From contig CAPHZB010000029.1 of the NCBI GenBank assembly GCA_948629335.1, positions 1 through 16,955 on the forward strand: DNA of 16,955 nucleotides, read 5' to 3'. The notes under the pieces are model-generated. The model ran no database searches, was not told where the DNA came from, and saw nothing but the letters and a program-made list of their open reading frames with translations. Positions 1-5,721 of the stretch are shown piece by piece; the stretch's first letter is position 1, and each line of letters opens with the position of its first letter. Both the position numbers and the translations under genes were made by a program. This DNA is from an uncultured Bacilli bacterium (GTDB lineage: Bacteria > Bacillota_I > Bacilli_A > RF39 > UBA660).

Positions 1-170
1 GATTAGGTGTTTTTCACTTATTTATTGATTATTTTTTTAATTTTGCGAATTGAAGAATTATTTTTCAAAGAACTTGCATAATTATTTTATTTGTATTATA
101 ATTTAAATGATTTGTGGAATTAGATTTTGATTTTCTCTTTGAATCTCGTAACCTAATTTTTTTAATTTCT
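1..170. other. Non-coding flank downstream of the IS110 recombinase
   Basis: No gene is visible. The stretch is extremely AT-rich and should include the right end of the IS110 element, but that family lacks long terminal inverted repeats and I cannot place the boundary. One imperfect inverted repeat is present: AATTAGATT at 118-126 pairs with AATCT at 142-146 plus AATT at 155-158, with an 8-base bulge. It has no T-tract on the minus strand, so I do not call it a terminator. Confidence 0.4.
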
Positions 171-1343
171 TCAAATATGAATTAATCTTTTTTCCGTATT
201 AAATTGATTATAAAAATTTGCTCCTAAATCTATAAATTCTACATTATCTCTAAGTATATAATAAATTGATATTAACATGGAATGAGCTACTGCGAGTGTG
301 GCTCTATTTTTTCCTCTTCTTACTGTTATTCTTTGGTACTGTGCATAAAAGAATGTATCCTTATTTTTTGATGCTGCTTTTGCACACTGAGCTAAGGTCG
401 ATTTTAGAATTTTATTTCCTTTTCGTGTTTTTCCACTTCTTCTTTTTCCAGCACTTTCATTATTTACTGGACTAACTCCTGCCCATGATGAAATATGTCC
501 TTCGCTTGGAAATATACTCATATCTTGTCCTATTTCAGCTAAAATAATTTGGGCACTGGTTTCTCCTATACCTGGAATTGTTTGTAACTTTTCTAAATTA
601 TTCTTATATTCTTCCATGTATTTCTCAATTATTTTATTCATATCCTCAATTCTGTCTGTTAGTTCATTAATACGTTTAATTACCTCTTTCATCATTATTT
701 TTTGAAAAGGAGTAACTATTCCTTCCATTGCAGTCACTATTTCATCTAACCTTGCATTAATTCTAGTAGTAACTAAAACTCTCGCTCTTTCTTCCGTAAT
801 ATCATCATCATTATCTAATACATACTCTATCAAATTCATACATGTTTTTCCTGTTACGTTAGCAAGTATAGAGGTTATTTTTATATTTGCTCCTTCTAAC
901 ATTTTTTGCAATCTATTTAATGCACGTGCTCTTTCTTCCGTAATACTTTTTCTATATCTAGTTGCTTCTCTTAATTCTCTCTGGTCTCTTGTTGGGATAT
1001 AACTTGCTTTTAATAGTCCATGTCTTAATAAATCAGCTATCCATTCTGAATCAGCAACATCTGTTTTTCTTCCAGGTACATTTTTATATTCCTTTGCATT
1101 AATTATTATAAAATCTAATCCTTTTGTTTCAAATATATTTACAAGTAGTTTCCAATAGCTTGCCGTACTTTCCATTGCAATCATTTCACATTTTTTCGAT
1201 ATTAACCAATCTGCCATCTCCTTAATATCTTTTGTTTCTGCACCAAATTCTTTAATTTCTTGTTTATTGCCTTTTTTTAAACAAGCAACTAGTTTCATTT
1301 TATGCACATCAATCCCACAACAACTTTTATAAATTACATTCAT
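171..1343 (-). CDS. IS110-family transposase (DEDD recombinase), apparently intact
   Basis: This is a 390-residue recombinase of the IS110 family, which moves its element through a circular intermediate. The N-terminal RuvC-like DEDD domain shows the expected acidic set: D12 (CGIDVHK), E58 (AMEST), D95 and D98 (KTDVADSEW). A helical, probably coiled-coil segment lies at about 200-250. The C-terminal Tnp domain starts near 254 (LQTIPGIGETSA, WAGVSP) and carries the family serine S297 in NNESAGKRRSGK. Length and motifs are full for the family, with no frameshift. I start at 1343 because AAAGGAGG lies just upstream of that ATG; an in-frame ATG at 1382 has no such site. In this family a guide ('bridge') RNA is encoded in the non-coding end, and here a long structured leader precedes the gene. 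Whether the copy is active is unknown. Confidence 0.95.
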   Translation of the reverse strand: MNVIYKSCCGIDVHKMKLVACLKKGNKQEIKEFGAETKDIKEMADWLISKKCEMIAMESTASYWKLLVNIFETKGLDFIIINAKEYKNVPGRKTDVADSEWIADLLRHGLLKASYIPTRDQRELREATRYRKSITEERARALNRLQKMLEGANIKITSILANVTGKTCMNLIEYVLDNDDDITEERARVLVTTRINARLDEIVTAMEGIVTPFQKIMMKEVIKRINELTDRIEDMNKIIEKYMEEYKNNLEKLQTIPGIGETSAQIILAEIGQDMSIFPSEGHISSWAGVSPVNNESAGKRRSGKTRKGNKILKSTLAQCAKAASKNKDTFFYAQYQRITVRRGKNRATLAVAHSMLISIYYILRDNVEFIDLGANFYNQFNTEKRLIHI

Positions 1344-1790
1344 TTCATGACCTCCTTTTATAATATAACTTACATACAACAATATCTTCTATTACTATTA
1401 TTCTACTATACGTCCTTTTAGCTTAAGCTATAGACAAAATGTGGTTCAAGGAAGAAGATAAACGAGCAGTCTATTCAGCGGTCTCTTAGATCCAAGTTAC
1501 ATTCGCCCTTCGTTGTACAACTATATTTTAAACGAAAATCATGAAAAAAACGAGAACCTTATTTAGTTTTCGTTTATAGTGGTGCCATTAAGGCGTGATG
1601 GTCTATTCACAGTTGATTTTTATTGTATTTACACTAGTTTTATTGAAATTACTGAATAAAAATAACTGTAAATGCGACTTTTTACACAATTTTAAGTGAA
1701 ATTAATTCGAGCATATTTCTTAAAACTCCTTTTAAATAAGAGATTGTTGAATTCAAAACGGCTGTGAATAGTAACATTTTAAGAGAAGTT
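1344..1790 (-). ncRNA. Candidate IS110 bridge RNA / left-end region
   Basis: About 450 bases without a plausible gene lie directly upstream of the IS110 recombinase on its strand, where IS110-group elements encode their bridge RNA. Two substantial stem-loops are visible. In the first, 1520-1524 plus 1530-1538 (AAACGAAAA) pair with 1567-1575 plus 1576-1580, around a 28-base loop. In the second, ACAGTTGATTTTTATT at 1609-1624 pairs with 1655-1669 through a one-base bulge, around a 30-base loop. Large open loops fit guide loops. A 9-base direct repeat GTCTATTCA occurs at 1469-1477 and 1601-1609. A perfect 12-base palindrome lies at 1419-1430. The call rests on position and folding only; the exact ends of the RNA and of the element cannot be read here. 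Confidence 0.45.
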
Positions 1791-1808
1791 GATTAGATTT
1801 TAATACAT

Positions 1809-2084
1809 TTAATCTAATGACTTAATAAAACTTTCTAAATCTTTTATTTCTAGGGAATTTGCTAGACTTCCAACATATATAGTTTTAGAATAATTAAAAA
1901 CTAGAAAAGTAATACCTTTAATAATAACTCTATGGGGCTCTATATAATTTAAATTTATATGTTCTATGTTTTTAATACTTCCATTAATAATAGTTGGTTT
2001 CGTATTACAAAAATCGCATATAAATTCTATTTTCTTTTTTAATTTCTCATCAAAATGTAATTCTTTTGTTTTAAATTTAATCAT
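1809..2084 (-). CDS. Small hypothetical protein, 91 residues
   Basis: I do not recognise the family. The product is a soluble-looking, lysine-rich protein with one CDFC pair (near residue 23) and no signal peptide or membrane segment. AAAGGA lies about 10 bases upstream of the ATG, which supports translation. It lies 99 bases downstream of ssrA on the same strand, beyond the ssrA terminator, and next to the presumed left end of the IS110 element. It could be a resident gene or part of imported DNA. The stop codon sits in an inverted repeat (ATTAGATT at 1792-1799 with 1811-1818) that lacks a T-tract. Moderate confidence that it is a real gene. Confidence 0.5.
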   Translation of the reverse strand: MIKFKTKELHFDEKLKKKIEFICDFCNTKPTIINGSIKNIEHINLNYIEPHRVIIKGITFLVFNYSKTIYVGSLANSLEIKDLESFIKSLD

Positions 2085-2112
2085 CTAAATCTATCCTTTC
2101 TTTCCTTAAATG

Positions 2113-2140
2113 AAAAAAATCAACTTCTTTTGAAGTTGAT
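2113..2140 (-). terminator. Rho-independent terminator of ssrA
   Basis: A perfect 9-bp stem (ATCAACTTC with GAAGTTGAT, 2119-2127 and 2132-2140) closes a four-base loop and is followed on the minus strand by a run of T (2113-2118). It lies 44 bases past the CCA end of tmRNA. Confidence 0.9.
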
Positions 2141-2183
2141 ACTATATGTTTAAATCTAACAAAAGTTAGAATAGATTGCTCAA

Positions 2184-2561
2184 TGGTGGAGATGAGGAGA
2201 TTCGAACTCCTGTCCGATTATATTAGATAAATAAATCTCTACAAGCTTAGTTTGTTAAAAAAGTCCTAAAAAAATTTCGTAACAAACAACGATTTTTTTA
2301 GCAAGCTCTAAATTTCACCAAAGATATCGAGCCTATCTTTAGCAATCCTATCTATTATGAACCCAACTAAACTTCGATAAGAGAAAGTTTAGAAGAGCCT
2401 GTTACCCTATTATAATTAGGCAAAAGCAACAGTTCCATTAGTACGGAACATATTACTGAAAACAGTTTTAATTTTATTTGCGTTTATTTTTCTGCGTACG
2501 TAACGAGTACATTCGACTTGCTATTTAAGTTCCAATATAACCGTCGAAACCAGACATCCCC
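2184..2561 (-). ncRNA. ssrA: tmRNA (transfer-messenger RNA)
   Basis: This 378-base RNA rescues ribosomes stalled on broken mRNAs, acting with SmpB. The 5' end GGGGATGTCTGG with TTTCGACGG and the 3' end with GAGTTCGAATCTCC and an encoded CCA form the tRNA-like half; GGGGAUG pairs with CAUCUCC as a 7-bp acceptor stem. The tag reading frame resumes at GCA (2481-2479), preceded by the A-rich AAAAATAAAC, and ends at TAA (2418-2416). It encodes 21 residues beginning ANKIKTVF and ending GTVAFA. The AFA end differs from the LAA of Bacillus and resembles that of mollicutes and relatives. ssrA has its own promoter and terminator. Confidence 0.97.
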
Positions 2562-2572
2562 ATTTCTTATAA

Positions 2573-2601
2573 ATTATATCATATATTTTTTTGACGTACA
2601 A
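2573..2601 (-). promoter_or_regulatory. Promoter of ssrA
   Basis: TATAAT at 2578-2573 is preceded by TTGTAC at 2601-2596, with a spacer of exactly 17 bases. The mature tmRNA 5' end lies 12 bases past the -10, which fits RNase P trimming of a short leader. The -35 is imperfect. Confidence 0.7.
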
Positions 2602-2810
2602 TTTATTTTTTTCTTTTTCAGAAATTTTTATGATTAATTTATGATAATGTCTTAAGCATCAGAATTTATTATGTTAAAAATATACAGAAATTTTCCCTGA
2701 AAAATAAATTTTGGGGATTTTTCTTTTGAGACAGAATAAAAAATCGAAAGATTATCTTCCGACAATAAAAATCCGAATTTAAGCAAAAATAAAAAATCCT
2801 TTCTAATTTA

Positions 2811-2819
2811 TGGTATAAT
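2811..2819 (+). promoter_or_regulatory. Extended -10 promoter on the plus strand
   Basis: TGGTATAAT is a perfect extended -10 element facing the opposite way to all neighbouring genes. No good -35 is seen. Downstream is a Shine-Dalgarno-like AGAAAGGAAG at 2860-2869 and a 39-codon open frame, so this may be the promoter of a small gene or of a remnant. Confidence 0.45.
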
Positions 2820-2869
2820 TGAATTAACATAAAGAAAAATACTCAATGTAACCAAAAATAGAAAGGAAG

Positions 2870-2989
2870 TTGATTGTAAATGAAATTAGTCTAAAAAAAC
2901 TTTTCACTTACACTTCAAGTGTATACGATATTGATGGAAATTTCAAGGGGGTAAAGCGAGAAAATTTAAGTATTTCTAAATCTTTTTAA
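2870..2989 (+). CDS. Possible 39-residue small protein or gene remnant
   Basis: The open frame runs from TTG (2870) to TAA and reads like a protein (LFTYTSSVYDIDGNFKGV). It is preceded by an extended -10 and by AGAAAGGAAG, but the site is too close to the TTG. An ATT at 2873 would be better spaced but is a very rare start. No ATG is in frame. It may be the head of a gene lost by deletion, or a genuine small protein with an unusual start. A 7-bp inverted repeat (TACACTT, 2909-2915, with 2917-2923) lies inside. The rest of 2602-3000 shows no other gene. Confidence 0.25.
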   Translation: MIVNEISLKKLFTYTSSVYDIDGNFKGVKRENLSISKSF

Positions 2990-2994
2990 ATATG

Positions 2995-3025
2995 AAAAAA
3001 CAGACTGCTTAACAATGCAATCTGT
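2995..3025 (-). terminator. Terminator of the HAD nucleotidase gene
   Basis: On the minus strand ACAGATTGC pairs with GCAGTCTGT (9 bp with one G-U pair), followed by a six-T run. It starts directly after the TAA-side end of the gene at 3027. Confidence 0.85.
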
Positions 3026-3026
3026 C

Positions 3027-3860
3027 CTAAATGTGTTCCCTTTTTCTGTCTTCAAGAATTTTTTCAATAATAGATGGCACCTCATTCCAATTGTCTGTTT
3101 GATAACCAGAACAATTTGGATTAAAAGGTCCAAATAAAATTGTGCTTATTCCAACCAAATTAGCTTCCTCAATATGCCTTAAATCATTATCAATTAATAA
3201 GTCATAATTATGTTCTTTTAGAAATTCAACTTTTGAATAAAAACCCAAATTAATATGATTATAATGTAGATTATTATTTTCGAAGTATTCTACTAACCTT
3301 TTCTTTAATGAAGCATATTTATCCATTGGTCTAGCAGAAAGTAAATCCACTATATATTCTTTTTTTATTAATTCATCCAAACAATCTGTTGCACCATCTT
3401 TAATTTTGCCGAACATCATCTTTTCTCGATACTCACCCCAAAATTTTGCAAGTTCTGGATCTCCCCATTTGTATTCTTTATTAGGGTCTATATCTGGATT
3501 TTCTTGTAAAAATATGTCCCAATAGTACATTTCTAATTCTTTAGTGGATAATAAAGTGTCATCAATATCCACTGCAATTTTAACTTTTGTATCTAAAGCT
3601 ATTTTCAAAGTTTTTAATCTTTTTAACTCTTGTTTTATAAATTCAGCTGTTTCATGAATTGAATTTGTAATATCGTTTAGGTCATATATTAGAGATTCTT
3701 GATTGTCATCTTGAGGAGACAATTCATTATTAATATAACTTAAAGTTCCGTTTGATCCAAAGAGTCCTGATAAATTTAGTTCATCTATCTGGCAAGAAAA
3801 ATTTGGAATATCACTAACTTCAGTTGGAAGATAATTTAAATTATATTTTTTTGCTAACAT
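3027..3860 (-). CDS. HAD-superfamily 5'-nucleotidase-like protein, C-terminal part of a split gene
   Basis: Residues 94-270 form a HAD phosphohydrolase close to the 5'(3')-deoxyribonucleotidase (NT5C) group. The nucleophile motif is DIDDT (D98, acid D100), motif II serine is S175 (LLSARP), motif III lysine is probably K210, and the last acidic motif is DNDLRH (D224, D226). Such enzymes remove phosphate from nucleotides; the substrate here is not known. Residues 1-90 do not belong to the HAD fold. They look like the C-terminal half of the phospholipase C-like protein encoded just upstream, because the frame continues unbroken from that gene except for one TAG (3896-3894). I see no Shine-Dalgarno site before the ATG at 3860, so separate translation is doubtful. 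Either this is the second half of a nonsense-mutated fusion gene, or it is restarted weakly. Confidence 0.75.
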   Translation of the reverse strand: MLAKKYNLNYLPTEVSDIPNFSCQIDELNLSGLFGSNGTLSYINNELSPQDDNQESLIYDLNDITNSIHETAEFIKQELKRLKTLKIALDTKVKIAVDIDDTLLSTKELEMYYWDIFLQENPDIDPNKEYKWGDPELAKFWGEYREKMMFGKIKDGATDCLDELIKKEYIVDLLSARPMDKYASLKKRLVEYFENNNLHYNHINLGFYSKVEFLKEHNYDLLIDNDLRHIEEANLVGISTILFGPFNPNCSGYQTDNWNEVPSIIEKILEDRKREHI

Positions 3861-3893
3861 TTTTTGTAATTTAATATCTTCAAAATATCCAAA

Positions 3894-4268
3894 CTAATTT
3901 TCATTGTCGTGAAAACTTCCATCTTTTAATCTAAAACCATTTATTCCGTTTTCTTGGACTTCATATTTCGTATCAACATATGTTTTCCAATATTGATCTG
4001 CCATTAGATGTATCAAATACCCAAAATAAAATGGATTAGATAATTGATTATAATATTTAAAATAAAATTCATCATAATCGTTTGCCTGCCCGTCTTTTAT
4101 TCTGAAATCCCAAAAATGGGTTAAATATTTATCTTTAACACCACAGTCAGTTTCCACATTTCTCCAACAATCTGGAGAAACTGTACCGATTCTTAATAGT
4201 GTTTCATCCATATCATATTCTTTATTTATTTCTTTAGCAATAGCTTCATGTATTCTTGCAGATGCCAT
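3894..4268 (-). pseudogene. Zinc-dependent phospholipase C-like protein, cut by an in-frame TAG
   Basis: The 124 residues match the N-terminal half of the zinc-dependent phospholipase C-like family. Possible metal ligands are H7 (ARIHEAIAKEI), D33 (GTVSPDCW), H51 (THFWDF), and H87 with D91 (GYLIHLMADQYW). The family is usually at least twice this length. Translation stops at TAG, yet the same frame continues for 11 codons and then through the HAD gene, with no other stop until 3027. A suppressed or repaired product would be about 413 residues: phospholipase-like domain followed by HAD nucleotidase. The start is well supported by AAGGGAGG upstream. TAG ends several neighbours (rnr, capA, pgk, the glycosyltransferase), so it must terminate here. 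I read this as a recent nonsense mutation, or a sequencing error. Confidence 0.65.
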
Positions 4269-4324
4269 AAAATCCCTCCCTTATACAATCAAAATTATTG
4301 ATAATTCCAATTATTTCTAAGTTA

Positions 4325-4330
4325 ATTATA
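4325..4330 (-). promoter_or_regulatory. Probable -10 of the phospholipase-HAD gene
   Basis: TATAAT on the minus strand lies about 57 bases upstream of the start codon. No convincing -35 is seen at 16-18 bases. Confidence 0.4.
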
Positions 4331-4386
4331 TCATTTTTTCAGTATTAATAAATAGATTGTAAATTTTATTTTCAGAAAGTATTTAA

Positions 4387-4503
4387 AAATATCAAAAAAG
4401 TATTATAATGTATTCAATGATTGATTCTTATATCAATCGTCTTGGAAAAGTTGTAGATAACTACGACAACGGCACCAAATTGATACCAAACTCGGACTTT
4501 TGA
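4387..4503 (+). pseudogene. Short coding-like remnant of unknown origin
   Basis: An open frame containing an ATG at 4408 encodes a protein-like stretch (MYSMIDSYINRLGKVV, then DNYDNGTKLIPNSDF) and ends in TGA. It lacks a ribosome binding site. Its codons (GAC, AAC, GGC, ACC) are richer in C than those of the neighbours, which suggests a different origin. The opposite strand is also open over most of it, so strand is uncertain. It lies between the phospholipase-like gene and an IS remnant and is probably debris. A hairpin (AAACTCGGAC at 4488-4497 with 4513-4522) overlaps its end. The rest of 4269-4569 holds nothing else I can support. Confidence 0.25.
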
Positions 4504-4569
4504 AATTTATTAGTTCGAGTTTTAATATGTCCAAAAAGTTGATATGATTATATATAATAGCGTGTTGCG

Positions 4570-5025
4570 CTAGTTAAAAAATAAAATATCAGAGATATGG
4601 GTATTACCATTTAATAAGTTAATAAAATAAAACACTGAAATCGTATTTTTTAGGTAGTCTGAAGGCCTAACATACTTTTTGAATTTACTTGTGCAATCAA
4701 TTAGTTGATTAAAGGTAGATTCTATTCGACGTTTTAAATGGGATACTAAATTTCTGAATTTTTTGGGAAGTAAATCTTTACTGTTACTGCATTTTAATGC
4801 ATATAATTGCATACCTTTTTCTTGTTTTAATTCTTCTATAAACTTTCCAATATATCCTTTATCACCAAATAGTATATCGATGTCAACTAAATTTGATAAT
4901 TCAAACACGGCGCCTTATCATCTACATTTGCAGTGGCTAACACATAATTATATGGATTACCTTCTAAATCTGTTAAAAAGTCCTTCTGAATTTGCTGGTT
5001 GTTAATAGAAAACTATCCATTATTT
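4570..5025 (-). pseudogene. IS982-like DDE transposase remnant, frameshifted and 5'-truncated
   Basis: The lower part (4570-4908) encodes the C-terminal region of a DDE transposase: GDKGY with the second catalytic Asp, and RRIESTFNQL with the catalytic Glu. Upstream, in a different frame, is the matching earlier segment (INNQQIQKDFL, LEGNPYNYVLATANVDDK). The two join by a single-base frameshift near 4909-4914, in GGCGCC. The N-terminal half, expected for a protein of about 290-300 residues, is absent or unrecognisable. I assign it to the IS982/IS5 type from the motif pattern and cannot name the element. It has no terminal repeats I can find. It is an inactive relic. Confidence 0.75.
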
Positions 5026-5148
5026 TATACGTTAAATGTTGAAATTTTATAAAGTTTATTCTTATCACCCATTTTAGCTTTCTCTTTATTTTAAGAATTT
5101 CCCTGTGAAGTTAAGAAAAAAATGAGATTGAGCTTGTTTATTTTGATA

Positions 5149-5253
5149 TCAATTACATTGATGGACAAGGCCTAGAGCCTCCAATGCGTCCAGGCTCTCT
5201 AACACTTCATCGATACCTACATGTGTATAGGACTTCCACCTTCTAACTAAGCG
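5149..5253 (-). pseudogene. 34-codon coding remnant, probably a protein C-terminus
   Basis: The open frame between two TGA codons encodes RRWKSYTHVGIDEVLESL followed by DALEALGLVHQ, a regular amphipathic helix with protein-like composition. There is no start codon or ribosome binding site. The DNA is distinctly more GC-rich than its surroundings (5165-5200). It may be the tail of another lost transposase, but I do not recognise the family. It contains an inverted repeat (AGAGCCT at 5174-5180 with AGGCTCT at 5192-5198). Confidence 0.3.
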
Positions 5254-5264
5254 TCATACACGAC

Positions 5265-5300
5265 AAAAAAAATCAGAAAGATTTATATTCCTTTCTGATT
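5265..5300 (-). terminator. Terminator formed from the last codons of smpB
   Basis: AATCAGAAAG (minus strand 5300-5291) pairs over 10 bp with CTTTCTGATT (5280-5271) and is followed by TTTTTT. The smpB stop codon TGA is within the second arm, so the terminator overlaps the coding end. Confidence 0.9.
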
Positions 5301-5713
5301 TCCCTTTCCATATCCCGTTTTTTTATTGTTTCTCTTTTATCATATATTTTCTTACCTCTTGCAATTCCAAGCAAAATTTTAGCACGATTTTTATGAAAAT
5401 ATAACTTTATAGGAACTAATGTATTACCATCAATCGTTATTTTACTATTTAACTTCAAAATTTCCTTCTTGTGAAGCAAAAGTTTTCTTGTTCGCATTTC
5501 ATCATGATTAAAAATGTTTCCTTCTTTATAAGGACTAATATGCATTCCAAGCAAATAAACTTCATTTTTTCGAATAATAGCATAGCTATCTTTTAAATTT
5601 GCATTTCCATTTCTTATTGACTTAATTTCTGTTCCAGTCAAAACGATACCTGCTTCCACCGTTTCTAAAATATCATAATCATATCTTGCTTTTCGATTAT
5701 TTATTTCTATCAC
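5273..5713 (-). CDS. smpB: SsrA-binding protein SmpB
   Basis: SmpB binds the tRNA-like half of tmRNA and brings it to stalled ribosomes. The 146 residues have the standard layout: a conserved N-terminus (NRKARYDYDILETVEAGIVL, TGTEIKSIRNGNANLKDSY), a core with LHKKEI and LVPIKLYFHKNRAKI, and a basic tail (RGKKIYDKRETIKKRDM, ending REIRKEYKSF) that occupies the empty mRNA channel. Translation starts at GTG (5713-5711), with AGGTGAT upstream overlapping the capA stop; the intergenic gap is 8 bases, so it is cotranscribed with capA and rnr. It ends in a terminator built into its own 3' end. The tmRNA gene lies about 2.7 kb downstream, beyond accessory DNA. Confidence 0.97.
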   Translation of the reverse strand: MIEINNRKARYDYDILETVEAGIVLTGTEIKSIRNGNANLKDSYAIIRKNEVYLLGMHISPYKEGNIFNHDEMRTRKLLLHKKEILKLNSKITIDGNTLVPIKLYFHKNRAKILLGIARGKKIYDKRETIKKRDMEREIRKEYKSF

Positions 5714-5721
5714 TTTATCAC

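Noticed and set aside
266..475. Plus-strand frame opposite the IS110 recombinase
   Set aside because: It is antisense to a conserved domain, is phenylalanine-rich and has no ribosome binding site. Other plus-strand frames over rnr, gpmI, pgk and the glycosyltransferase were rejected on the same grounds.
1792..1818. Inverted repeat at the end of the 91-residue gene as a terminator
   Set aside because: The 8-bp stem is AT-only apart from one pair per arm and has no T-tract on the minus strand.
1785..2875. GAAGTTGAT repeated near 1785, 2132 and 2866 as a target-site duplication or att site
   Set aside because: One copy is an arm of the ssrA terminator and another overlaps a Shine-Dalgarno-like site. 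In such AT-rich DNA a 9-mer match is weak evidence.
3894..3896. TAG as a reassigned (sense) codon joining the two halves
   Set aside because: TAG is the natural stop of rnr, capA, pgk and the glycosyltransferase in this window, so genome-wide reassignment is excluded. Local readthrough remains possible but unsupported.
4558..4572. Hairpin TAGCG/CGCTA as terminator of the IS982 relic
   Set aside because: The stem has only 5 bp and neither strand has a T-tract after it.
5273..5275. Mycoplasma-type code with TGA as tryptophan
   Set aside because: TGA ends smpB, the IS110 recombinase and the flippase-like gene, and tryptophans are encoded by TGG.
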